Source: Formosa sp.
GTDB taxonomy: Bacteria; Bacteroidota; Bacteroidia; Flavobacteriales; Flavobacteriaceae
Direction: 5' to 3'
Assembly: GCA_018673215.1 (NCBI GenBank)
Contig: JABHDE010000002.1
Coordinates: forward strand, 1 to 39,740
DNA length: 39,740 bases
Positions 32,645-39,740 of the stretch are shown here, piece by piece. Positions within the stretch are counted from its first letter, which is position 1. Each line of letters starts with the position of its first letter. The notes beneath the pieces were generated by a model. That model had not been told where the DNA came from, searched no databases, and saw only the letters and a list, made by a program, of their open reading frames with translations. Made by a program: the position numbers and the translations under genes.

Positions 32645-33202
32645 ATGAATGAAGAGATAGATTTTATACTGGATAGCGCAAAAGAATTGATGGTAAATGC
32701 ATTGAAGCATTTAGAAAAACAATTTGTGAACATTCGTGCAGGAAAAGCAAGTCCTTCTATGTTGGGGAGTGTAATGGTGGATTATTACGGATCTCAAACT
32801 CCGTTAGCACAAGTCGCTAACGTGAATACTCCAGATGGGCGAACAATTACCGTTCAGCCATGGGAAAAATCGATGCTTCAAGAAATAGAACGTTCCATCA
32901 TGATTGCCAATTTAGGGTTTAACCCGATGAATAATGGAGAAACCATTATTATCAATGTGCCGCCATTAACAGAAGAACGCCGTCGAGAATTAGCCAAGCA
33001 AGCAAAATCTGAAGTTGAAGATGCAAAAATATCAATTCGTGCCGCCAGAAAAGACGCAAATTCAGAGATCAAAAATGTTGAAGATGCTTCTGAAGATATT
33101 AAAAAAAATGCTGAAATGGATGTTCAAGAACTCACCGATACGCACGTTAAGAAAGCCGATAACTTGTATGCTGTCAAAGAGCAAGAAATTCTTAAAATTT
33201 AA
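32645..33202 (+). CDS. frr: Ribosome recycling factor
   Basis: Splits post-termination ribosomes together with EF-G. At 185 residues it matches the family length, with an N-terminal long helix, N-I-R-A-G-K-A-S-P-S-M-L (about 30-41), Y-Y-G-S-Q-T-P-L, Q-P-W-E-K-S-M, and P-P-L-T-E-E-R-R-R-E-L-A-K (about 106-118). It shares the transcript of pyrH. Confidence 0.97.
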   Translation: MNEEIDFILDSAKELMVNALKHLEKQFVNIRAGKASPSMLGSVMVDYYGSQTPLAQVANVNTPDGRTITVQPWEKSMLQEIERSIMIANLGFNPMNNGETIIINVPPLTEERRRELAKQAKSEVEDAKISIRAARKDANSEIKNVEDASEDIKKNAEMDVQELTDTHVKKADNLYAVKEQEILKI

Positions 33203-33272
33203 TCTTTATAAATTTCAAGAGCTGTTATAAAAAGTTATCCTTTCTATAACTCTCCTTTTGATTCCTTTTATT

Positions 33273-33280
33273 TACCTTTG
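33273..33280 (+). promoter_or_regulatory. Candidate -7 box of the MMPL transporter gene
   Basis: TACCTTTG fits TAnnTTTG, 35 bases before the ATG at 33316. No TTTG at the right distance upstream. Confidence 0.4.
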
Positions 33281-33315
33281 TCGCCATCAAAAAAGACTTT
33301 GTTTAAACCCTTTTT

Positions 33316-35793
33316 ATGGAAAAAGCATTTATACAGGGATTAGCAACGTTTATCTCGCTCGGAATAATTAGTTTAATAGTATTTGTCATTCGTTGGATGA
33401 AATCCAAGTACAAGCCTAGCGGGTTTTGGAAAACCGTTGCACGACTCATTCTAAGAAATAGAATTATTATTCTCGTTGTAGTCCTACTAACAACTGGGTT
33501 CTTTTCCATGCAATGGAATAACATGCGCTTCACTTACACTGAGGCTAATCTACTGCCCGATGACCATCCTATCAATTTAGAATACAATCACTTTCTAGAT
33601 ATTTTTGGAGAAGAAGGTAATTTGATTGTGATTGGGGTCAAAGACAGCACTTTACTCACCGTTGAGAAACTGAATGCATGGAATGCGTTTTCTAAAAGTT
33701 TTGATGGACATCCTGATGTAGATGCCGTCATTGCGATAAAAGATTTGCAGAAACTTGTTAAAAATGAACGCAAAAAACAATTTGACTTCATTCCTTTTAT
33801 AAAAGATTCTGTACAAACACAGTCCGAAGTAAATGTGTTAAAAAAAGCACTTTTCGAGGACTACCCTTTTTACGATAATATTCTTTTTAATAAAGAAACT
33901 GAAGCCATCCGTACAGCTATTTATTTAGATAAATCGATTGTCAATACCCCAGAGCGGAAAGCATTTATTGAAACTGTTTTATCTCCTAAAGTAAAATCCT
34001 TTGAAGAAGCTCATAATTTAGATGTCCGCGTTTCAGGGATGCCCTATGTAAGAACCCTAAATGCGCAAAATATTGTTGATGAAATAAGCATGTTTATTTT
34101 AGCAGCCATTTTAGTTACCTCGCTTATTTTCTTTTTCTTTTTTAGATCGTTTAGAGCCACTTTTATATCCATGTTTGTGGTAGTGGTTGGAGTGATGTGG
34201 ACCTTTGGAATTTTAGGATTGTTACAGTACGAAATCACCGTGCTTACAGCCTTAATTCCACCTCTTATTATTGTGATTGGAATTCCAAATTGTATTTTTC
34301 TGATCAATAAATACCAGCACGAAGTTAACAAACACGGCAACAAAGCCAAGTCGCTTCAACGGGTTATCTCGAAGGTTGGAAATGCCACTTTGATGACCAA
34401 TGTAACCACGGCTTCTGGCTTTGCAACTTTTATCATTACACAAAGTAAATTACTTACCGAATTTGGCATCGTCGCCTCTTTAAGTATCATTGCTATTTTT
34501 CTTCTATGCCTGTCAATCATACCCGTTATTTATAGCTTTATGCCAATCCCAAAAGAGAAGCATTTAGAGCATTTAAACAAACGATGGATCAACCGTCTTG
34601 GCGACTGGATCGAACATACGGTGAAGCATAAAAATATCACTATATATATCACAGCGATTCTCTTACTCATCATCAGTATCATTGGAATTTTTCAAATTGA
34701 AACTACTGGGAGTTTGATTGAAGACATGCCAAAAAAAGCAGAGTTTTATAAAGACATAGAGTTTTACGAAAGTGAATTTAACGGCGTCATGCCGCTTGAG
34801 ATTTTAGTGGACACTAAACGCAAAAAAGGAGTTATGAAACTCTCCACTTTAAAACGCATGAGCGCATTGGAAGATTTGATTGTTGAAATCCCAGAACTCT
34901 CTAAACCCATCTCAATAGTAAGCTTGGTAAAGTATTCCAAACAAGCCTATTACAACGGAAACCCAAAGTATTATCAGTTGCCATCTGCACAAGAAAATAG
35001 TTTCATTTTATCCTATGCAAAAAACGCCTCTACGGATGTCGATTTGCTAAAAAACTTTGTGGACAGTACAGGTCGCTATGCTCGAATCACCACTTTTATG
35101 AAAGATGCAGGGATCGACAAAATGGAACGTATTGAAGAAGATCTTTTAACAAAAATTGACAAGCTGTTTCCTAAAAATCAGTACGAGATTTCTGTTACAG
35201 GAAAAGCCTACTTGTTTCAAAAAGGAACCAAGTATTTGGTCCGAAACTTAGTGTTGTCTTTAGCCTTGGCTATCTTTTTGATCTCGTTGTTTATGGCTTA
35301 TATGTTTCGCTCGTTCCGAATGATTATCATTTCATTAATCCCAAATTTATTACCATTATTGGTGACCGCAGGAATGATGGGCTTTTTAGGCGTGCCTATA
35401 AAACCTTCCACCATATTGGTGTTTAGCATTGCATTTGGAATTTCGGTAGATGATACGATTCACTTTTTAGCCAAATACCGACAAGAATTATTAGCGAATC
35501 ACTGGAAAATTAAAAAGTCGGTATTTGCAGCACTTCGAGAAACAGGAGTGAGCATGTTCTATACCTCTATCGTCTTGTTCTTTGGGTTTTCGGTGTTTAT
35601 TACCTCTAGTTTTGGAGGTACAGTAGCCTTAGGCGCCTTGATTTCAGCGACCTTATTATTGGCTATGTTGGCAAACTTACTCTTGTTGCCATGTTTGTTG
35701 TTGTCATTAGAGCGCAGCATTGCAAACAAGAAAGTATTAAAAAAACCTGCTCTTAATATTATTCCTGAAGAAGAAGCATTTGAAGAAGACTAA
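33316..35793 (+). CDS. MMPL/RND family transporter
   Basis: An 825-residue RND-superfamily protein with the two-fold MMPL layout: TM1, a periplasmic domain, a five-helix bundle, then the same again. Visible markers are the second half's G-I-S-V-D-D-T-I-H-F-L-A-K-Y-R (about 713-727), the proton-relay region of MMPL proteins, and the matching first-half G-I-P-N-C-I-F-L-I-N-K-Y, where the D-D pair is replaced by P-N-C. Such exporters move lipids or hydrophobic molecules towards the outer membrane. The substrate is unknown. It has its own promoter and no adaptor or TolC beside it. Confidence 0.88.
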   Translation: MEKAFIQGLATFISLGIISLIVFVIRWMKSKYKPSGFWKTVARLILRNRIIILVVVLLTTGFFSMQWNNMRFTYTEANLLPDDHPINLEYNHFLDIFGEEGNLIVIGVKDSTLLTVEKLNAWNAFSKSFDGHPDVDAVIAIKDLQKLVKNERKKQFDFIPFIKDSVQTQSEVNVLKKALFEDYPFYDNILFNKETEAIRTAIYLDKSIVNTPERKAFIETVLSPKVKSFEEAHNLDVRVSGMPYVRTLNAQNIVDEISMFILAAILVTSLIFFFFFRSFRATFISMFVVVVGVMWTFGILGLLQYEITVLTALIPPLIIVIGIPNCIFLINKYQHEVNKHGNKAKSLQRVISKVGNATLMTNVTTASGFATFIITQSKLLTEFGIVASLSIIAIFLLCLSIIPVIYSFMPIPKEKHLEHLNKRWINRLGDWIEHTVKHKNITIYITAILLLIISIIGIFQIETTGSLIEDMPKKAEFYKDIEFYESEFNGVMPLEILVDTKRKKGVMKLSTLKRMSALEDLIVEIPELSKPISIVSLVKYSKQAYYNGNPKYYQLPSAQENSFILSYAKNASTDVDLLKNFVDSTGRYARITTFMKDAGIDKMERIEEDLLTKIDKLFPKNQYEISVTGKAYLFQKGTKYLVRNLVLSLALAIFLISLFMAYMFRSFRMIIISLIPNLLPLLVTAGMMGFLGVPIKPSTILVFSIAFGISVDDTIHFLAKYRQELLANHWKIKKSVFAALRETGVSMFYTSIVLFFGFSVFITSSFGGTVALGALISATLLLAMLANLLLLPCLLLSLERSIANKKVLKKPALNIIPEEEAFEED

Positions 35794-35823
35794 ATCATAC
35801 ACTGTTAATTTAGCTTAAAACTT

Positions 35824-35831
35824 TATATTTG
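35824..35831 (+). promoter_or_regulatory. Candidate -7 box of asnS
   Basis: TATATTTG fits TAnnTTTG, 20 bases before the ATG at 35852. The upstream half is weak. Confidence 0.5.
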
Positions 35832-35851
35832 CAGTAATAAAAATTGTACTT

Positions 35852-37294
35852 ATGACTAGCAGCACTGTTGCACATTTACTCACTCAAGAACTCAAACATA
35901 CAGATATCGAAGTCAAAGGATGGGTTCGAACATTTAGAGCCAATCGATTTATAGCTCTTAATGACGGATCTTGCCTTCAAAGCATTCAATGTGTGGTTGA
36001 TTTTGAAAGCATGGATGAAACGTTGTTAAAACGTATTACAACAGGAGCCGCTGTACACATAAAAGGCGGTTTGGTTGAAAGTCAGGGAAAAGGACAGTCT
36101 GTAGAAGTTCAAGTGAGTTCTATTGAGATTTTAGGGGATGCAGATCCAGAAGAAGTTTCAAAAACTATTTTACAACCCAAACGGCATTCTTTAGAATTTT
36201 TAAGAGAACAAGCACATTTGCGTACCCGAACCAACACCTTTAGTGCGGTGATGCGACTCCGATCTTCACTCTCTTTTGCGGTTCACTCCTATTTTAATAA
36301 AAACGGATTTTACTATATGCACGCTCCGATTGTCACTGGAAGTGATGCCGAAGGTGCAGGCGAAATGTTTAGAGTTACTACTTTAGACCCAAAAAACCCA
36401 CCACTGACCGATGAAGGTGAAGTGGATTACTCAAAAGACTTTTTTGGAAAAGAAACAAATCTGACCGTATCCGGGCAATTGGAAGCAGAAACATATGCGA
36501 TGGCGCTTGGGAAAGTGTATACTTTTGGCCCTACATTTAGAGCTGAAAACTCGAACACTTCACGACATTTAGCAGAGTTTTGGATGATTGAACCCGAAGT
36601 CGCTTTTATGGACTTGGCCGGGAACATGGACCTTGCTGAAGATTTTATGAAGTATGTCATCAGTTATGTTTTAGAACACAACAAAGAAGATCTTGCCTTT
36701 TTAGAACAACGTTTAGAACAAGAAGATAAATCGAAACCTCAAAACGAGCGTGCGCCTATGCCACTCACTGAGAAACTTCGTTTTATTATTGATAACAATT
36801 TTAAGCGTGTCAGCTACACAGAAGCAATTGACATTTTAAGAAACTGTAAACCTAACAAAAAGAAGAAATTTAAATATATTATTGACGAATGGGGTGCCGA
36901 TTTACAAAGTGAACATGAACGCTTTTTAGTAGAACAACATTTTAAATGTCCTGTGATTTTATTTGATTATCCTGCCAAAATTAAAGCCTTTTATATGCGC
37001 TTAAATGAAGATGGAAAAACAGTGAGAGCGATGGATATTTTATTCCCTGGAATTGGTGAAATCGTCGGTGGTTCGCAACGAGAAGAACGATTAGACGTCT
37101 TAAAAGCAAAAATGGCAGAACTTGACATCCCCGAAGAAGATCTTTGGTGGTATTTAGACTTAAGAAAATACGGAACAGCCACTCACTCTGGGTTTGGACT
37201 TGGTTTCGAACGCTTGGTGATGTTTGCTACTGGAATGGGTAACATTCGTGATGTGATCCCTTACCCTAGAACACCTTTAAATGCTGAGTTTTAA
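35852..37294 (+). CDS. asnS: Asparagine-tRNA ligase
   Basis: A class IIb aminoacyl-tRNA synthetase that charges tRNA-Asn. The 480-residue protein has an N-terminal OB anticodon-binding domain (V-K-G-W-V-R-T-F-R-A, about 20-29). In the catalytic core, motif 2 is F-R-A-E-N-S-N-T-S-R-H-L-A-E-F-W and motif 3 is G-F-G-L-G-F-E-R near the C-terminus, followed by I-R-D-V-I-P-Y-P-R-T-P. The S-R-H-L-A-E-F-W-M-I-E context and the S-G-Q-L-E-A-E-T-Y segment mark AsnRS rather than AspRS. A direct AsnRS means tRNA-Asn need not be made by transamidation. Confidence 0.96.
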   Translation: MTSSTVAHLLTQELKHTDIEVKGWVRTFRANRFIALNDGSCLQSIQCVVDFESMDETLLKRITTGAAVHIKGGLVESQGKGQSVEVQVSSIEILGDADPEEVSKTILQPKRHSLEFLREQAHLRTRTNTFSAVMRLRSSLSFAVHSYFNKNGFYYMHAPIVTGSDAEGAGEMFRVTTLDPKNPPLTDEGEVDYSKDFFGKETNLTVSGQLEAETYAMALGKVYTFGPTFRAENSNTSRHLAEFWMIEPEVAFMDLAGNMDLAEDFMKYVISYVLEHNKEDLAFLEQRLEQEDKSKPQNERAPMPLTEKLRFIIDNNFKRVSYTEAIDILRNCKPNKKKKFKYIIDEWGADLQSEHERFLVEQHFKCPVILFDYPAKIKAFYMRLNEDGKTVRAMDILFPGIGEIVGGSQREERLDVLKAKMAELDIPEEDLWWYLDLRKYGTATHSGFGLGFERLVMFATGMGNIRDVIPYPRTPLNAEF

Positions 37295-37402
37295 AGTTAA
37301 ACGTGTTCATGTTTTTTGAAAACAATGTCGCTTAGTATCTATCTAACGTTTTTTTCTTATTTTTATAAAAATCCTGCAATTGCAGAACTCACTCAAAATT
37401 AA

Positions 37403-37573
37403 ATGAAAATGAAAAAAAGAACCTTTGACTTAATTTTTATTATTTTTTCAACGTTGATATTGATAACATTATCAGAGTATGGGCTTTTGGAAAAGTATAT
37501 GGCATTTTCATTAATTCCAATTTTAATTGCATATCAATTAGGACAATATTCTGAAAGAAAATTCAAGAAATAA
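37403..37573 (+). CDS. Small membrane protein upstream of rpoN (56 aa)
   Basis: An ATG at 37403 opens a 56-codon frame ending in TAA at 37571-37573, three bases before the rpoN start. The product begins M-K-M-K-K-R, has two hydrophobic helices (about 8-24 and 33-46) separated by S-E-Y-G-L-L-E-K, and ends with a basic tail, so it should be a two-helix inner-membrane hairpin. The tight spacing suggests cotranscription with rpoN. No family is recognised. Confidence 0.6.
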   Translation: MKMKKRTFDLIFIIFSTLILITLSEYGLLEKYMAFSLIPILIAYQLGQYSERKFKK

Positions 37574-37576
37574 TTA

Positions 37577-39031
37577 ATGCTCAAGCAATACCTACAATAT
37601 AAATTATCACAAAAACTATCGCCTCAGCAAATTCAGTTGATGAAGCTGATACAGTTGCCTACCCAAGCTTTTGAGCAACGCATCAAACAAGAGCTCGAAG
37701 AAAACCCAGCACTCGAAAGTGGTAAAGATCAAGAAGAAACATATGAAGAGGTGTTTGATTCCAATGACAATGATATGGACAATGAGCAAATCAACGCGGA
37801 CGATATCAATGTAGATGATTACCTGAGTGATGATGAAATTCCAGAATACAGACTTCAAGCCAATAATTACAGTGCCGATGATGAGCAAAAAACAATTCCT
37901 TTTGCTTCTGGAACATCTTTTACACAACATCTAATAGATCAACTCAATACTTTTCCTTTAGAGGAAACACACTATCAAATTGCGGAATTTCTAATTGGGA
38001 GTATCGACGATAGCGGCTATATCCGCCGTTCATTACTTGATATTATGGATGATTTGGCCTTTACTCAAAATACATATACGGACGAAAAAACTATTGAATC
38101 GGTCCTCAAAGTAGTACATCTCTTAGATCCTGCAGGTGTGGGTGCCCGAAACCTTCAGGAATGTTTGGTGCTTCAATTGCAGCGAAAAACACAAACGCCC
38201 AATACGGCACTCGCCAAAAAAATTATTGAACAGGGATTTGAGCAATTTACAAAAAAGCATTACCAAAAACTTCTACAAAAATTTAGTATTTCCGAATTAC
38301 AACTTAAAGATGCCGTTTCTGAAATTGAACGTTTAAACCCAAAACCTGGAAGTTCTTATTCCAATAACGCTCGATCCGTTGAACACGTTGTGCCAGATTT
38401 TACTATCAAAATTACAGAAGGTGAGTTAGAGCTCAGTCTGAATGGTCGAAATGCCCCTGAATTGCACGTTTCGAAACCTTATAATGAAATGCTAAAAGGG
38501 TACAAAGCTTCCAAAGAAAAAACAAAGTCGCAGAAAGATGCAGTACAGTTTATCAAGCAAAAACTAGATGCTGCTAAATGGTTTATTGACGCTATAAAAC
38601 AACGTCAACACACCTTATTTATCACCATGAGTACCATCATGCATTATCAAAAAAATTACTTTTTGTCAGGAGATGAACAGCAATTAAAACCTATGATTCT
38701 AAAAGATATTGCAGATAAAATAGAAATGGACATTTCGACCGTATCTCGTGTCGCAAATAGTAAATATGTTGACACTCCTTACGGCACAAAGTTGATTAAA
38801 GAATTTTTTAGCGAGTCCATGACCAATGATCAAGGAGAAGAAGTCTCCACCCGAGAAATTAAAAGCATCTTGGAAACTGTGATCGCAGAAGAAGACAAGA
38901 AAAAACCCCTGACTGACGAGAAATTAACCGTTATTTTAAAAGAAAAAGGCTACCTAATTGCCCGAAGAACCGTGGCTAAATACCGAGAACAATTAGACCT
39001 TCCTGTGGCACGACTTCGCAAACAACTTTAG
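37577..39031 (+). CDS. rpoN: RNA polymerase sigma-54 factor
   Basis: The alternative sigma factor that needs an AAA+ enhancer-binding protein for open-complex formation. The 484-residue protein has a Gln/Leu-rich region I (Q-K-L-S-P-Q-Q-I-Q-L-M-K-L-I-Q-L, about 12-27), an acidic region II (about 50-90), the core-binding domain, a helix-turn-helix segment (I-S-T-V-S-R-V-A-N-S-K-Y), and the diagnostic RpoN box A-R-R-T-V-A-K-Y-R at 462-470. It ends one base before the converging umuD stop. No enhancer-binding protein is in the window. Confidence 0.96.
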   Translation: MLKQYLQYKLSQKLSPQQIQLMKLIQLPTQAFEQRIKQELEENPALESGKDQEETYEEVFDSNDNDMDNEQINADDINVDDYLSDDEIPEYRLQANNYSADDEQKTIPFASGTSFTQHLIDQLNTFPLEETHYQIAEFLIGSIDDSGYIRRSLLDIMDDLAFTQNTYTDEKTIESVLKVVHLLDPAGVGARNLQECLVLQLQRKTQTPNTALAKKIIEQGFEQFTKKHYQKLLQKFSISELQLKDAVSEIERLNPKPGSSYSNNARSVEHVVPDFTIKITEGELELSLNGRNAPELHVSKPYNEMLKGYKASKEKTKSQKDAVQFIKQKLDAAKWFIDAIKQRQHTLFITMSTIMHYQKNYFLSGDEQQLKPMILKDIADKIEMDISTVSRVANSKYVDTPYGTKLIKEFFSESMTNDQGEEVSTREIKSILETVIAEEDKKKPLTDEKLTVILKEKGYLIARRTVAKYREQLDLPVARLRKQL

Positions 39032-39032
39032 C

Positions 39033-39473
39033 TTACACCTTCTTAATCACATTGGTGACGATCCCCCAAATTACAAAATCATTTTCTTCTGTGATTTTGA
39101 TTGGTTGATAGTTTTTGTTCTCTGGCTGTAACCAAACCTCATCCTTTTCAACCTTAAGGCGTTTTACCGTAAATTCTCCATCTAAAAAACAAACTGCAAT
39201 TTTATTGTTTTCTGGTGGAAGACTGCGGTCGATGACCAAAAGATCGTTGTCACTCAGCCCAGCATCAACCATGGATTGTCCACTGACTCGAGCAAAAAAA
39301 GTGGCCTCTTTGTTTTTGATAAGCTCATTATCTAGCGATAAACGTTCTTGTTTAAAGTCTTCAGCTGGCGATGGAAATCCTGCCGAGATCCCTGTGTCAA
39401 AATAGACCGCCCCTAAACTGTTAAAATTTTCAGGAGTAAAAAACGTAAGAGCTGTGTTTTGTTTTATGGACAT
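39033..39473 (-). CDS. umuD: UmuD-like S24 peptidase (SOS polymerase subunit)
   Basis: A LexA-superfamily self-cleaving protein that, after RecA-stimulated cleavage, joins UmuC to form polymerase V. Its 146 residues show the cleavage site A31-G32 (S-A-G-F-P-S-P-A), the nucleophile S67 in S-G-Q-S-M-V-D-A-G, and the general base K104 in F-T-V-K-R-L. The S-K spacing of 37 equals that of E. coli UmuD. It lacks a LexA DNA-binding domain. Its start overlaps the umuC stop by 10 bases, and umuC lies upstream of it. Confidence 0.93.
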   Translation of the reverse strand: MSIKQNTALTFFTPENFNSLGAVYFDTGISAGFPSPAEDFKQERLSLDNELIKNKEATFFARVSGQSMVDAGLSDNDLLVIDRSLPPENNKIAVCFLDGEFTVKRLKVEKDEVWLQPENKNYQPIKITEENDFVIWGIVTNVIKKV

Positions 39474-39740
39474 TGAACTGTAATTATTTCTTTAAAATTG
39501 GTGGTGTATTTTGGTGACAAATGTTCTTGACGCATTTTCCACGTACGTTTTAAATCTTGATTCGCTAATTTTAATTTTGGAGCATCGTACTTTTTATTAA
39601 TAAAATCGATGGTACGCATCAGCGGAAGATGCTTTGGGTTTTCCGACTCAAACAACTGCAATTGGTGGTTATCTGTTGGCACAATCCCCGTAAGAATTGC
39701 CCCAGCTTTTTTGTATTGAATTCCTTTTTTATAAATCGAG
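39464..39740 (-). CDS. umuC: Y-family DNA polymerase UmuC, C-terminal part (cut by window edge)
   Basis: About 91 codons of the 3' end, open to the window edge. The residues Y-K-K-A-G-A-I-L-T-G-I then Q-L-Q-L-F, D-F-I-N-K-K-Y, W-K-M-R-Q-E-H-L-S-P-K-Y-T-T and the last residues match the C-terminal tail of UmuC (little finger and DUF4113 region). The polymerase catalytic domain lies outside the window. It precedes umuD on the same strand, with overlapping stop and start codons. Confidence 0.9.
   Translation of the reverse strand, partial: SIYKKGIQYKKAGAILTGIVPTDNHQLQLFESENPKHLPLMRTIDFINKKYDAPKLKLANQDLKRTWKMRQEHLSPKYTTNFKEIITVQCP

Noticed and set aside
37298-37318. A short stem with a T-run after asnS considered as a terminator.
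   Set aside because: The stem is about five weak pairs including a wobble; too poor to call.
37374-37385. Palindrome CTGCAATTGCAG before the 56-residue ORF, considered as an operator.
   Set aside because: A single 12-base palindrome with no promoter box around it is compatible with chance.
1-39740. Search for tRNAs, CRISPR arrays, IS elements, phage genes or defence islands.
   Set aside because: No tRNA-like clover, regularly spaced repeats, transposase, integrase or known defence domain was seen.

Overview
The window is an AT-rich chromosomal stretch that looks like Bacteroidota, family Flavobacteriaceae, probably marine. The grounds are a glycoside hydrolase family 16 protein with a C-terminal type IX secretion sorting domain, a lipoprotein with an acidic S-D-D surface-export signal, DUF5916 and DUF2490 outer-membrane proteins, recurrent TAnnTTTG promoter boxes, and few clear Shine-Dalgarno sites. 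About 45 genes are called. I see no tRNA, rRNA, CRISPR array, IS element or prophage. Most of the window is ordinary core genome.

Layout. 1-2.4 kb: a surface lipoprotein, a DUF805 membrane protein, a 42-residue basic protein and a MATE exporter. 2.5-3.7 kb: QueD (queuosine) and LpxH (lipid A). 3.8-5.9 kb: a tight three-gene unit of a VTC-type polyphosphate polymerase domain, a DUF4956 membrane protein and a DUF2490 outer-membrane barrel. 5.9-10 kb, minus strand: rsmI, then OsmC-recJ-MFS. 10.2-11.8 kb: a secreted hypothetical protein and a small MscS channel. 11.8-18.1 kb, minus strand: a MacAB-TolC-like operon (ATPase, two permeases, adaptor, TolC) ending in tsaB. Upstream of it lies the window's only gene-poor stretch over 300 bp, followed by a small XRE regulator.

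18.7-24 kb, minus strand: the later part of a cytochrome oxidase locus. It runs ctaB, two subunit III proteins, a subunit IV, a terminator, then a SCO-like protein without copper ligands, a canonical SCO, DUF420 and a small CxxC membrane protein. Subunits I and II are not in the window. 24.1-26.8 kb: a DUF5916 outer-membrane protein. 27-30 kb: the translation cluster rplM-rpsI-rpsB-tsf, with a structured leader before rpsB and a terminator-like hairpin between rpsB and tsf. 30.1-31.7 kb: a secreted GH16 beta-glucanase. 31.9-39 kb: pyrH-frr, an MMPL/RND exporter, asnS, a 56-residue membrane protein and rpoN. 39-39.74 kb, minus strand: a UmuC gene cut by the window edge, followed by UmuD.

The strongest candidates for little-described biology are the VTC-DUF4956-DUF2490 unit (a possible trans-envelope polyphosphate or polyanion system), the SCO/degenerate-SCO pair in the oxidase locus, the branched RNA structure ahead of rpsB, and the large hydrophilic insert in one subunit III. 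All functional statements rest on motif recognition and context only.
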